Positions 35,026-43,746 of a DNA stretch of 64,000 nucleotides are shown here, one piece after another (positions within the stretch are counted from its first letter, which is position 1; the number at the start of each line of letters is the position of its first letter). The translations under genes were made by a program, and so were the position numbers. The stretch lies in contig CAKVCK010000001.1 of the NCBI GenBank assembly GCA_934725575.1, forward strand, positions 186,001 through 250,000, written 5' to 3'. The DNA comes from an uncultured Bacteroidales bacterium (lineage in GTDB: Bacteria > Bacteroidota > Bacteroidia > Bacteroidales > UBA932). The notes beneath the pieces were generated by a model that was not told the origin of the DNA, did no database searches, and worked only from the letters and a program-made list of their open reading frames with translations.

Positions 35026-36462
35026 ATGAAAACACGCACAATCCTCTTTATCTCGGCGCTTCTGGCACTGACTTCGTGCGGTTCAGCGGCGCGGTTTGCC
35101 AGTGATGCTTCCAGGCAGAAGTATCAGGATGGAATCTACTATACATCCAATGCCAAGGTCCATCAAGCCGAGGAGGCAGCCACCTCCGCAAATGACGAGG
35201 AGACCGACCTTCTGGTAGCAAAGACAAAGAACTCCCCGATCTTCATGAAGAGCGGAGAGAAGGTTGACACTCTGTTCATCCCTGAGAACAAAGCGGCAAG
35301 AATAGATTTCAACAACACTGACAACACCACATCCGTTTACCTCTACGACAACGGTTTCGACACCTGGGCCGCCTACCAGCCTTGGTACGCGACGTCATGG
35401 TATTCCTGGAACCGTCCTTTCTACACGTCAATCTATTGGGGCGCGAATCCTTGGTACTATGGTGGTTGGTACTCACCGTGGCACTACGACCCTTGGTATT
35501 ATGGATATTCCTGGAGATGGGGCAGTCCGTGGTATTACAGCGGATGGTACGACCCTTGGTATTGGGATCCTTGGTACTATAGCGGATGGTACGGTGGCTG
35601 GTATGGCGGATGGTACGGCGGATGGCATGATCCGTGGTACTACGGAGGATGGGGCTATGGTCATCATCACCACCACCACGGCCACGACTTCTTCGGTCCT
35701 GGCAGCGGACGGGTTTACACTCCACGTCTTAGCACAACCGGCTCAAGCAGAAGAAGCGGAATCGGGTCCTCTTCAAGGAGCGCCGGAGTGAGAAGTTCCT
35801 CAATGACCAGATCAAGAAGCGGCGCTGGATCAACAAGATCCTCAATGTCAGCGACTACCACAAGGTCTTCAAGCCTTGGCGGACGCACAAGCGGCACAAG
35901 GTCATCAATATCCTCGGTCAACAGGCCGGCATCCTCATCCGTAAGATCCTCATCAGCAAGATCATCCTCGGTAAGGTCTTCGTCTGACAGGTCCTCATCC
36001 GTCAGGTCATCGGTCGGCGGCACTGTCAGATCCAGCGGATCATCCTCATTCGGGACCTCTACCGGCTCATCTTCAGTCAGGTCATCCTACGGCAGCAGCC
36101 GTTCGTCATCCTCTTCATCCTCGACGATGTACTCAAGACCGGCAAGCGGTAGCAGAAGCTCAAGCGGAACGACCTCAGGCGGATTCTCTACAGGATCCAG
36201 CAGAAGCTCTTCAACAGGCAGCTACAGATCTTCGGGATCTTCCTACAGGTCTTCGTCAAGCAATGATTATTCTTCCGGCTCGACGAGAAGCTCAAGCAGC
36301 TACTCCACAAGCAGGAGTTCAAGTTCATATTCTTCCGGCAGCTCAAGCCGCAGCAGTAGCAGCTATTCCGGCGGCGGGTTCTCCGGTGGCGGATCATCCA
36401 GAAGTTCAGGTGGTTCGTACGGCGGAGGAGGCGGCTCCAGAAGCGGTGGCGGAAGAAGGTAA
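35026..36462 (+). CDS. Lipoprotein with Trp/Tyr/Gly-rich and Ser/Arg-rich regions
   Basis: A 478-residue lipoprotein. The ATG at 35026, with AGGAG upstream, gives a clean signal peptide with lipobox LTSC-G; the open frame from 34972 would spoil it. Residues about 20-115 are ordinary. Residues about 120-215 form a Trp/Tyr/Gly/Pro-rich block with repeated DPWYYSGWY, YGGW and WHDPW units and a His run (GHHHHHHGH). The rest (about 220-478) is Ser/Arg-rich low complexity with SSSRSS-type repeats and a Gly-rich tail. I know no function. The composition suggests a sticky, disordered surface or periplasmic protein. It is 21 bases upstream of a FadL-type gene, likely one operon. Confidence 0.7.
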   Translation: MKTRTILFISALLALTSCGSAARFASDASRQKYQDGIYYTSNAKVHQAEEAATSANDEETDLLVAKTKNSPIFMKSGEKVDTLFIPENKAARIDFNNTDNTTSVYLYDNGFDTWAAYQPWYATSWYSWNRPFYTSIYWGANPWYYGGWYSPWHYDPWYYGYSWRWGSPWYYSGWYDPWYWDPWYYSGWYGGWYGGWYGGWHDPWYYGGWGYGHHHHHHGHDFFGPGSGRVYTPRLSTTGSSRRSGIGSSSRSAGVRSSSMTRSRSGAGSTRSSMSATTTRSSSLGGRTSGTRSSISSVNRPASSSVRSSSARSSSVRSSSDRSSSVRSSVGGTVRSSGSSSFGTSTGSSSVRSSYGSSRSSSSSSSTMYSRPASGSRSSSGTTSGGFSTGSSRSSSTGSYRSSGSSYRSSSSNDYSSGSTRSSSSYSTSRSSSSYSSGSSSRSSSSYSGGGFSGGGSSRSSGGSYGGGGGSRSGGGRR

Positions 36463-36483
36463 CCATTAAAAACAATTGAAATA

Positions 36484-38214
36484 ATGAGAAAGGCAATATT
36501 CACTGCGCTTTTGTCATTGACCGCGGTAGCGGCCGGGGCGCAGACAATGTATGACGGGCTGACGTTCAGCCAGAACAACTACTACGGAACGGCAAGGTCG
36601 ATCGGTATGGGCAACGCGATGACGGCTGTCGGCGGCGACCTTGGCTCAATCGGAATCAATCCGGCGGGATCGGCCGTGGCGGGGTACTCCCAGTTCACGA
36701 TCACGCCGAATCTCACGCTCAGTTCGATGAACTCCTCCTACAGTGCCTACCCTGTCGGAGGAGTTGACAACTTCTCCAATGAGAGACGCGAGAGTCTCAC
36801 CAGATTCTCGATGCCGAACATCGGTGCGACATTCAACTGGAAAACCGGCAGCAGGAGCGGCCTGACCGCCATCACTTATGGATTTGTTGTCAACGGGACG
36901 AACAATTTCACCGGCAAGATGATGGCCGGTGGCAGGAACGACAAGACAAGTTACATCAGTTCCATGGCTGTGGCGGCAGAAGGTTATGACATGGATTTCC
37001 TTAACGGATATTCCATCAACAGCAACAACGAGAGAGTGGACAGAGGTTGGGACTACCCCTACAACTACCCGGATGATTACGCCCATGACCCTAACAAAGG
37101 CTCATACGCGCCATGGAATGTGATCGCGAACGTCCAGGCAGGAGCGCTTTCCAATTTCGGAGACTCTAACGATCCCGCCTACTACTGGCGCTACATAGGC
37201 GCGACTGAAATCTATGAGCAAACAGGTGAGAAAGATGCCGATGGCAACTACATCTACAACATTTCTCTTCCCGGTGCGTTGGACCAGGCGTACGGCAGGA
37301 ATGTCACCGGAAGCAAATATGACGTGTTGCTCAATGTCGGGTTCAATTTTGGAGAGACGTTCTTCCTCGGAGCGAATCTCGGAATAACCTCCCTCAACTA
37401 CAACTATGATGAATATTTCAAGGAAGCCGCGGAGAACCCGTCGGCATTCGAGATGGACTTCGGAGAGAAAGGCAAGACCTACTTCAGCGACTATCGCACC
37501 CGTTACTCCTACACGGCGGACGGAAGCGGAGTCTACGGCAAGTTCGGATTTCTTTGGAGACCTGTGGACGGGATACGCGTAGGTGGAGCCGTTCAGACAC
37601 CGACAATCATGGAAATCAACGAACGTTGGAGACAAGATGTCAATGTCAACTACACCGACGCCTCATTCAACGGGTCGGCCAAGACGCCTGAGGGGGATTA
37701 TTCCTACAGACTACGCTCGCCTTACAGACTCAACGCCGGAGCCGCGTTCACTTTCGCGGGAATGGCTCTTATAAGCGCGGACTACGAGATGACCGACTAC
37801 AGCACGATGAAGTTCATGAGCAGGGATGGCGGATGGAATGACGACACCTACGGGAAACTGAATGACGAGATCCGCGACCGTATGGGAGTGTCCCACATGG
37901 TAAGGGTCGGGGCGGAGTTCAAACCGATGCCGGAGATAGCCGTCCGCGCGGGCTATAATTTCACCACGACTCCTGAATATGTCTACGAAGGCAACAGCAA
38001 GACAACGCTGAACGACAGAATCAACGCTTTCTCCGTAGGCCTTGGATATTCATCAAACGGATCGTTCTTCGCGGACATCGCGGCAAGGCTGATGACATTG
38101 TCTGATGAATATATCTCACCTTACGCAGACTATCTTGACGATGTGGCATCTCCGATGATCCTCAACAAGAGGGACATCTACAGCGTCACCGCGACGATTG
38201 GCTGGCGATTCTAA
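36484..38214 (+). CDS. OmpP1/FadL/TodX-family outer-membrane protein
   Basis: A 576-residue outer-membrane transporter for hydrophobic compounds, such as long-chain fatty acids or aromatics. It has a signal peptide (to about 19), then the family's hallmark N-terminal block (YYGTARSIGMGNAMTAVGGD followed by LGSIGINPAG), where the NPAG motif marks the hatch region. A barrel with many alternating aromatic residues follows and ends in ATIGWRF. The substrate is not defined by sequence. It is the second gene of a two-gene unit with the Ser/Arg-rich lipoprotein and is followed by a 44-base convergent gap. Confidence 0.9.
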   Translation: MRKAIFTALLSLTAVAAGAQTMYDGLTFSQNNYYGTARSIGMGNAMTAVGGDLGSIGINPAGSAVAGYSQFTITPNLTLSSMNSSYSAYPVGGVDNFSNERRESLTRFSMPNIGATFNWKTGSRSGLTAITYGFVVNGTNNFTGKMMAGGRNDKTSYISSMAVAAEGYDMDFLNGYSINSNNERVDRGWDYPYNYPDDYAHDPNKGSYAPWNVIANVQAGALSNFGDSNDPAYYWRYIGATEIYEQTGEKDADGNYIYNISLPGALDQAYGRNVTGSKYDVLLNVGFNFGETFFLGANLGITSLNYNYDEYFKEAAENPSAFEMDFGEKGKTYFSDYRTRYSYTADGSGVYGKFGFLWRPVDGIRVGGAVQTPTIMEINERWRQDVNVNYTDASFNGSAKTPEGDYSYRLRSPYRLNAGAAFTFAGMALISADYEMTDYSTMKFMSRDGGWNDDTYGKLNDEIRDRMGVSHMVRVGAEFKPMPEIAVRAGYNFTTTPEYVYEGNSKTTLNDRINAFSVGLGYSSNGSFFADIAARLMTLSDEYISPYADYLDDVASPMILNKRDIYSVTATIGWRF

Positions 38215-38227
38215 ACTGGGCTCTTCG

Positions 38228-38247
38228 ACCCTTCGACAAGCTCAGGG
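38228..38247. repeat. Short REP-like fragment
   Basis: The sequence ACCCTTCGACAAGCTCAGGG sits in the convergent gap between the FadL-type and WbqC genes. I have seen the core CTTCGACAAGCTCAGG as a scattered intergenic repeat in many bacterial genomes. Only one copy is visible here. Confidence 0.35.
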
Positions 38248-38258
38248 GCCGAAAAGAT

Positions 38259-38936
38259 CTAAAGATTTTTAAGATAGGAGATTGAATCGGGACCTTCGTT
38301 GAAAAGGAGATCCATGATGGAAAGATTCGGAACGAAACCGTACTTTCGGGCAAAGACCTGGAAGTACGGTTTTTCCAGTTTGAGGTCTCTGAGAATGTTG
38401 TCTGGACGTTTCGGATGGATCAGTTCCCTATAGTCAATTCCGTACCTACCGGTGTCCATCGGGATCTCACGGGAACGGACGGGAACATATTCATCGGTCA
38501 TTCTCAAATCGGCCGTGATGCCGGTCTTTCGGAGGAAAAACTTGATTATCTGGAGATTCAGGTCGAAGAGGGTCGCTGGACGAGAGTCAAGGATTCCGAA
38601 CAGTTCGTCCTTGTAATATTCAAAATAAGCGGAAGATTCGTAAGCTGAGGCGATCGCCCGCTCGGTACGGATCAGCCACGGGGTTGAGTAATCCACCTTG
38701 ATCTCGGTGATCGGCAATTCGTGCGTACTGCTTTCGTGAACAATCGGGAAATTAAGACTCTGAGGGCCGTCGGCGGCATAGTAACGGAAGCGGTTCCTCC
38801 AGGATTGCTTCTGATAGTGCTCGCAGGCCTCAAGGTAAACGACAGAAGGCTTCACCCTGTCCGGAGACAAGATGAAGTCTTTAGCCATCAATGCGAAATA
38901 GCTGACCGGCGGGAACCAGGCCACACTCAGCAGCAC
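38259..38936 (-). CDS. WbqC-family protein
   Basis: About 225 residues of the WbqC family, which is linked to O-antigen or cell-surface sugar assembly; the reaction is not established. The family start pattern LLSVAWFPPVSYFALM is at the N-terminus, and NRFRYYAADGPQSLNFPIV and TPWLIRTERAIASAYESSAY are family blocks. I chose the GTG at 38936, 20 bases after the lpxA stop and with GAGGAG before it. An in-frame ATG at 39005 would add a poorly matching tail and overlap lpxA by 50 bases. It is the last gene of lpxC-lpxA-wbqC. Confidence 0.85.
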   Translation of the reverse strand: MLLSVAWFPPVSYFALMAKDFILSPDRVKPSVVYLEACEHYQKQSWRNRFRYYAADGPQSLNFPIVHESSTHELPITEIKVDYSTPWLIRTERAIASAYESSAYFEYYKDELFGILDSRPATLFDLNLQIIKFFLRKTGITADLRMTDEYVPVRSREIPMDTGRYGIDYRELIHPKRPDNILRDLKLEKPYFQVFARKYGFVPNLSIMDLLFNEGPDSISYLKNL

Positions 38937-38955
38937 TGCCGCCTCCTCTTCAGAC

Positions 38956-39768
38956 CTATTCGAATTCTCCCTTCTCGTGGGAGTCGTTTGCCCTGATGAT
39001 TCCACGCTTCGAGCTTCTGATGAAATTCAGGATCGTGTCACGCTCCTCGCTCTGAGGGAATCCGGCCTCCACCTTGGCGCAGCCGTCGGTGATGTTGTAG
39101 CCGGAGAAATAGATCGTGTCGTAGATGTCCTTGATGTTGCGGATCACGTCGGAAGAGAATCCGCGGCGGCGGAGTCCGACGATGTTCACGCCTGAATAGC
39201 AGATCGGATCGCGGCCGCAGAGGACGTAAGGAGGGATATCCTTGTTGATCTTGGACATTCCGCCGACCATCGCGTGACATCCGATCTTGGAGAATTGGTG
39301 GGCCTTCGCCCCGCCACCGACAATTGCCCAGTCATCCACAACGGTCTCTCCGGCGATGCCGACAAAGCTTACAAGGATGCAATGATTGCCGACCACGCAG
39401 TCGTGAGCCACGTGAACGTAGGACATCAGCAGAGTGTTGCTGCCGATCTTCGTCACGCACTTACCGCTGGCCTTGGTGCCACGGTTGATCGTCACACACT
39501 CGCGGATGGTGACATTGTCGCCAATCTCCACGTATGTGACCTCACCCTCATATTTAAGATCCTGAGGGATGGCGCCTACCACAGCACCTGGGAATACCTG
39601 GCAATTCTTCCCCATCTTGACGTATGAATATATCATCGCATGCGGATGGATCTTGCATCCGTCTCCGATCTCCACGTCATCATCGATGAAGGCGAAAGGA
39701 CCGATCTCAATGTTGTCGCCAAGCTTCGCCTTAGGGCTGACTGACGCTAATGGTGAAATTGTGTTCAT
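38956..39768 (-). CDS. lpxA: UDP-GlcNAc acyltransferase LpxA
   Basis: A 270-residue cytoplasmic enzyme for the first step of lipid A synthesis, transfer of a 3-hydroxyacyl chain from ACP to UDP-GlcNAc. Hexapeptide repeats of a left-handed beta-helix run through residues 1-185 (for example IGPFAFIDDDVEIGD). The catalytic His is in SYVHVAHDCVVGNH. A helical C-terminal domain follows (about 190-265). It lies 15 bases after lpxC, as expected for a lipid A operon. Confidence 0.95.
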   Translation of the reverse strand: MNTISPLASVSPKAKLGDNIEIGPFAFIDDDVEIGDGCKIHPHAMIYSYVKMGKNCQVFPGAVVGAIPQDLKYEGEVTYVEIGDNVTIRECVTINRGTKASGKCVTKIGSNTLLMSYVHVAHDCVVGNHCILVSFVGIAGETVVDDWAIVGGGAKAHQFSKIGCHAMVGGMSKINKDIPPYVLCGRDPICYSGVNIVGLRRRGFSSDVIRNIKDIYDTIYFSGYNITDGCAKVEAGFPQSEERDTILNFIRSSKRGIIRANDSHEKGEFE

Positions 39769-39783
39769 ATTCTAAGTGTTTTA

Positions 39784-40698
39784 TCAGCAAGATTTCTCAC
39801 GGATGGCCTTGGCTGTCCGTGTGTTGATTGTGTGCCCTGGCTTGAAAGCGGTGACCTTGGCCTTGAGATAACCTCCGGCGAGCCTCAGATCTCCGATCAG
39901 ATCAAGAAGCTTATGCCTTCCGCACTCGTTCGGGAAATGGAGCTTGAGGTTGTTGAGGTAACCGTTGTCGTTTATGGCAAGCTCAGGCACGTTGAAAAGC
40001 GCGGAGAGCCTCTCGACCTGCTCCGGCTGGACAGGATGCTCGACGATCACGATGGCGTTGTCCACATCCCCACCCTTGACCAGATTGTTCTGGAACAAGT
40101 ACTCTATCTCGTGGAAGAACACGAAAGTACGGCACGGGCCGATCTCCTTGGCGTAGTCTGTGGTTTCGTCCCAATGCGCGGTCTGGACTCCGAGAACCCT
40201 TGATCCGAAGTCCACCGTGATGTCCATCGACGGGGCGTCGGCCGGAGTGATTCTCACGAACGAGCCTGTCTTCTCGTCACGAATCTCAATCTCCTCAGGG
40301 ACAGTTACATATTTTCTGTCAGCGTTCTGCTCCTTCAGTCCGTCACGCGCGATAGCCTCGACATAGTAGCGGGCGCTGCCGTCCAGGATCGGAACCTCGA
40401 CATTGTCTATTTCAACAAGGGCATTATCCACACCCATACCCGTCAGCGCCGACATCAGATGCTCGATCGTGGAGACAGAGGCCTCACCTTTCGAGATCGT
40501 TGTGCTACGAGCCGTTGACGACACGTTCTCCGCCAAGGCCTCGACAAACGCGCTTTCACCGAGATCCACTCTGTGGAACACTATCCCAGTGTCCTCCGGA
40601 GCCGGCTTGAGAATCATTTTCGAGATTTTGCCTGTATGGAGTCCTTTGCCTTGGAACTCATATTCACCGGCAAGTGTATTTTGCTTATAAGAAGTCAT
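39784..40698 (-). CDS. lpxC: UDP-3-O-acyl-GlcNAc deacetylase LpxC, not fused to FabZ
   Basis: A 304-residue zinc deacetylase for the committed step of lipid A synthesis. Zinc ligands His80 (IEHLMSAL), His262 and Asp266 (GRHKLLDLIGD) and the general acid His289 (FKPGHT) are all present, so it looks active. Many Bacteroidota encode LpxC fused to a C-terminal FabZ dehydratase of about 150 residues. Here the protein stops at a normal LpxC length and lpxA follows at once, so the FabZ domain is absent. A good promoter lies upstream at 40738-40768. Confidence 0.95.
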   Translation of the reverse strand: MTSYKQNTLAGEYEFQGKGLHTGKISKMILKPAPEDTGIVFHRVDLGESAFVEALAENVSSTARSTTISKGEASVSTIEHLMSALTGMGVDNALVEIDNVEVPILDGSARYYVEAIARDGLKEQNADRKYVTVPEEIEIRDEKTGSFVRITPADAPSMDITVDFGSRVLGVQTAHWDETTDYAKEIGPCRTFVFFHEIEYLFQNNLVKGGDVDNAIVIVEHPVQPEQVERLSALFNVPELAINDNGYLNNLKLHFPNECGRHKLLDLIGDLRLAGGYLKAKVTAFKPGHTINTRTAKAIREKSC

Positions 40699-40737
40699 AA
40701 TCTATCTTTTGCAGGCTGCGTAAAATACAGCAGTCTG

Positions 40738-40768
40738 CAAAGATAGCAATGAAATTTTGAATATTCAA
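40738..40768 (-). promoter_or_regulatory. Promoter of lpxC-lpxA-wbqC
   Basis: On the minus strand TTG (40768-40766), 20 bases, TATCTTTG (40745-40738), an exact consensus. The gap of about 100 bases to lpxD also holds GCCAC-TTA-GTGGC (about 40779-40791), a weak hairpin after the cut between the two lpx units. Confidence 0.75.
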
Positions 40769-40800
40769 GGATTACGCCGCCACTTAGTGGCTATTGGCTA

Positions 40801-41790
40801 CTATTCCTCGCCTTGACGCTTGAAAACGGCGTAGCTGCGGAGGTAGTTCTTGAGCGGGAGGGCCGGCGAGCCGAGGAACACCTGACCTGACTTACGAATA
40901 TTTCCGATCACGCCACACTGGGCTCCGATGGTCGTGTTGTCGGCGATGTTCAGATGCCCGGCGATGCCGACCTGGCCTGCGAGGATGCAGTTCTTGCCGA
41001 TCTTCGTCGAACCGGCGATTCCGCACTGGGCGGCCATCACGGTGTTGTCGCCGATCTGGACATTGTGGGCTATCTGGCAGAGATTGTCGATCTTGACTCC
41101 GTTGCCGATGATCGTGGACTCCATCTCGGACTTGTCGATGGTCGTCCCGGCCCCGATCTCGACATTGTTGCCGATGACCACATTGCCGATGTGCTCGATC
41201 TTCTCCCAAGTCCCGTCAGGAAGCGGGGCGTTGCCGAATCCGTCCGATCCGATGACAGCGTTGGCGTGGATGATCACATTGTCGCCGATGACCATTCCAG
41301 GATAGATGACGACTCCCGGATAGATGATGCAGTGCGAACCGATCACGGTGTTGTCGCCGACATAGACATTCTCGTAAATCTTCGTGTAGTCCCCCACCTT
41401 GGCGTGATGCCCGACGTAGGAATGGCTTCCGAGATAGACCTTCTTGCCGAACTTTGTGGTCAGGAACCAGGACGAGCGGAACCCTCTGTGTCTCTTGTCG
41501 GTACGTTTCTGTGTAGAGACATATTTCAGAAGATCGGCCAACGACTTGTAAGCGTCATCGACACGGACCATCGTGGAGGTAACGGCCTCTTTCGGAGTGA
41601 AGTCCTTGTTGACCAGCAGGACACTTGCCCTGCACGTGTAAACGTATCTCTCGTACTTCGGGTTGGCGAAAAAACACAGCTGCCCGGGTTTTCCGTGCTC
41701 GATCTTTGCGAATGACGTGACTGTCGCCTGAGGGTCACCCTCAACGGTTCCCTTGAGCACCTGAGCCAATTGCTTTGCGGTAAATTCCAT
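40801..41790 (-). CDS. lpxD: UDP-3-O-acyl-glucosamine N-acyltransferase LpxD
   Basis: A 329-residue enzyme for the third step of lipid A synthesis, N-acylation of UDP-3-O-acylglucosamine from acyl-ACP. The N-terminal uridine-binding domain covers about 1-95. Hexapeptide repeats of a left-handed helix run through 100-290 (IGSHCIIYPGVVIYPGMVIG), and the catalytic His lies in CQIAHNVQIG. The ATG at 41790 gives the usual MEFTAKQLAQ start; an in-frame ATG at 41823 adds 11 untypical residues. It has the same direction as lpxC but is separated from it by a promoter-containing gap. Confidence 0.94.
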   Translation of the reverse strand: MEFTAKQLAQVLKGTVEGDPQATVTSFAKIEHGKPGQLCFFANPKYERYVYTCRASVLLVNKDFTPKEAVTSTMVRVDDAYKSLADLLKYVSTQKRTDKRHRGFRSSWFLTTKFGKKVYLGSHSYVGHHAKVGDYTKIYENVYVGDNTVIGSHCIIYPGVVIYPGMVIGDNVIIHANAVIGSDGFGNAPLPDGTWEKIEHIGNVVIGNNVEIGAGTTIDKSEMESTIIGNGVKIDNLCQIAHNVQIGDNTVMAAQCGIAGSTKIGKNCILAGQVGIAGHLNIADNTTIGAQCGVIGNIRKSGQVFLGSPALPLKNYLRSYAVFKRQGEE

Positions 41791-41873
41791 CTTCTTTATG
41801 GCGATTAAATCTACAATTTCCAATTACGGAATGCAAAGAAAGCAATTTATTTTCATATTCACTAAAATATTCT

Positions 41874-41881
41874 TATCTTTG
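41874..41881 (+). promoter_or_regulatory. -7 box of rimP-nusA-infB operon
   Basis: TATCTTTG, exact. The upstream TTG is not clear (T-rich at the expected place). The distance to the rimP ATG is 65 bases, filled by the leader hairpin. Confidence 0.6.
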
Positions 41882-41892
41882 CATCGTTGTGA

Positions 41893-41930
41893 GAGATAGG
41901 AGGACGAAAGCGTCTCCTATCTTTTGTTTT
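41893..41930 (+). promoter_or_regulatory. Leader hairpin of rimP operon, possible attenuator
   Basis: GATAGGAG-g-ACG pairs with CGT-CTCCTATC (41895-41921, one bulged G, loop AAAG), with extra weak pairs outside. TTTTGTTTTG follows at once. It has the form of an intrinsic terminator but sits between the promoter and the first gene of the nusA operon, so it may be an attenuator. NusA itself acts on such hairpins, so feedback is possible. Confidence 0.6.
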
Positions 41931-41945
41931 GTAAAACCAGACTTT

Positions 41946-42416
41946 ATGCGGAAAGAACAGATAATCCCCGGCATCGAAGAGGCTGTAAAAGCCCGCGGGT
42001 GCTTCATTGTGGATGTGACAGTCAGCAATGATGACGACATAGTGCTCACCATAGAGAAAGAGGTCGGAGACATCGACCTGGAAGACTGCGTCAGCGTCAA
42101 TGACGCTTTCCTCTCGGCCTTTGACAAGGATGTGGAGGATTATTCCCTGACAGTGACCTCAGCCGGTCTCGACCAGCCTTTCAAGGTTCTCAGGCAATAC
42201 ACCAAGGCCATAGGATCGGCGGTTGAGGTGAAGTTCAAAGGCGGCAGAAAGATCGTCGGAGTCCTGACGGCGGCGGACGAGAATGGAATATGCCTGAGAT
42301 ATTCACAGAAAGAGGCTGTCGAGGGGAAGAAAAAGAAGGAGATCGTGGAGCACGAGGACAGATTCGGCTTTGACGAGATCAATTCTGTGACACCGCACAT
42401 TGTTTTCAAGAAATAA
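41946..42416 (+). CDS. rimP: Ribosome maturation factor RimP
   Basis: A 156-residue protein needed for assembly of the 30S ribosomal subunit. The N-terminal domain holds the family blocks IEKEVGDIDLEDCVSVNDAF and YSLTVTSAGLDQPF, and the C-terminal SH3-like domain begins near residue 88. A Lys-rich insertion (KEAVEGKKKKEIVE) precedes the last strand. The ATG at 41946 follows the leader hairpin; the upstream in-frame ATG at 41889 lies within it. It leads the conserved rimP-nusA-infB operon. Confidence 0.93.
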   Translation: MRKEQIIPGIEEAVKARGCFIVDVTVSNDDDIVLTIEKEVGDIDLEDCVSVNDAFLSAFDKDVEDYSLTVTSAGLDQPFKVLRQYTKAIGSAVEVKFKGGRKIVGVLTAADENGICLRYSQKEAVEGKKKKEIVEHEDRFGFDEINSVTPHIVFKK

Positions 42417-42437
42417 AAGAATATAAGAATATCAAAA

Positions 42438-43703
42438 ATGGAAAAGAAAGAAGAAATCACTCTCATTGATGCCTTCAAGGACTTCAAGGAAGAGAAGAAC
42501 ATCGACAGGCCTGTGATGATGGGCGTTCTCAAGGACGTGTTCCTCACACAGATCGCCAAGACTTTCGGATCGGCCGACAATTTCGATGTCATCATCAACG
42601 TTGACAAGGGAGACTGCGAGATCTACCAGAACTTCGATGTGGTCGAGGAGGTGGAGAATCCTAACACACAGATCACTCTTGATCAGATCAAGGCCGAGAC
42701 CGGTGATGACGACTACGAGATCGGAGACGTGTACACGAAGAAACTCTCCCTCGCGTCTTTCGGTAGAAGAGGAATCCTGAACATCAGGCAGAACCTTCAG
42801 GGCCGCATCATGGACATCGACAAGGCGAATGTATTCAAGGCATATTCCGACAAGATCGGCGAGATATTCACGGGTGAGATCTACCAGACTTGGTCGAAGG
42901 AGGTCATCATCCTTGACGACGACAACAATGAGCTTCATCTGCCTAAGGCCGAGCAGATTCCAGGAGAGAGATTCAAGAAGGGAGACACCCTCCGCGCCAT
43001 CATCAAGAGCGTGGAGATGAAGAACAACACCACCCCTTACATCACTCTTTCCAGAACATCCAACGAGTTCCTTGAGAAACTCTTCGAGCATGAGGTTCCG
43101 GAGATATTCGATGGCCTCATCACCATCAAGAAGGTTGTCCGTGTACCTGGCGAGCGCGCCAAGGTGGCTGTCGAGTCCTACGACGAGAGGATCGACCCGA
43201 TCGGAGCGTGCATCGGCGTGAAGGGATCAAGAATCATCGGAATCGTGCGCGAGCTCCGCAACGAGAATATCGACGTGCTCCAGTGGACTAACAACACGCA
43301 GCTTCTCATCCAAAGAGCCCTCAATCCTGCAAGAGTGTCATCAATCGACCTCGGCAACTCGGAAGAGGACAAGATCAAGGTTTACATGCAGCCTGACGAG
43401 GTCAAGAAAGGTATCGGTCGCGGAGGATGCAACATCAAGCTGGCAGGCATGCTTGTCGGAAGAGAGATCGAGGTCTGGAGAGAGCTTCCTAAGGACGAGG
43501 CTCAGGAAGAGGAGGACGTTCTCCTCAGCGAATTCAGCAACGAGATAGACCAGTGGGTGATCGACAGACTGGAGGCCATCGGATGCGACACGGCCAAGAG
43601 CGTGCTCGCGTTCACACCTGAGGACATCGCCAAGAGGGCCGACCTTGAGGATGAGACCGTGGCCGAAGTGTTCAGGATCCTGAGGGCCGAATTTGAAGAA
43701 TAG
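42438..43703 (+). CDS. nusA: Transcription elongation/termination factor NusA
   Basis: A 421-residue factor that binds RNA polymerase and nascent RNA and modulates pausing, termination and antitermination. The N-terminal polymerase-binding domain covers about 1-135, an S1 domain about 140-215, and two KH domains about 230-350 (CIGVKGSRIIGIVRELRNEN is the first KH GxxG block; GIGRGGCNIKLA the second). A short C-terminal helical tail (WVIDRLEAIGCDTAKSVL) follows; the E. coli acidic repeats are absent, as usual outside gamma-proteobacteria. It is 21 bases after rimP. Confidence 0.96.
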   Translation: MEKKEEITLIDAFKDFKEEKNIDRPVMMGVLKDVFLTQIAKTFGSADNFDVIINVDKGDCEIYQNFDVVEEVENPNTQITLDQIKAETGDDDYEIGDVYTKKLSLASFGRRGILNIRQNLQGRIMDIDKANVFKAYSDKIGEIFTGEIYQTWSKEVIILDDDNNELHLPKAEQIPGERFKKGDTLRAIIKSVEMKNNTTPYITLSRTSNEFLEKLFEHEVPEIFDGLITIKKVVRVPGERAKVAVESYDERIDPIGACIGVKGSRIIGIVRELRNENIDVLQWTNNTQLLIQRALNPARVSSIDLGNSEEDKIKVYMQPDEVKKGIGRGGCNIKLAGMLVGREIEVWRELPKDEAQEEEDVLLSEFSNEIDQWVIDRLEAIGCDTAKSVLAFTPEDIAKRADLEDETVAEVFRILRAEFEE

Positions 43704-43746
43704 TCCAGGCCGAATAGCGGACAATATTAATTTAAAGGGGTTGAAT

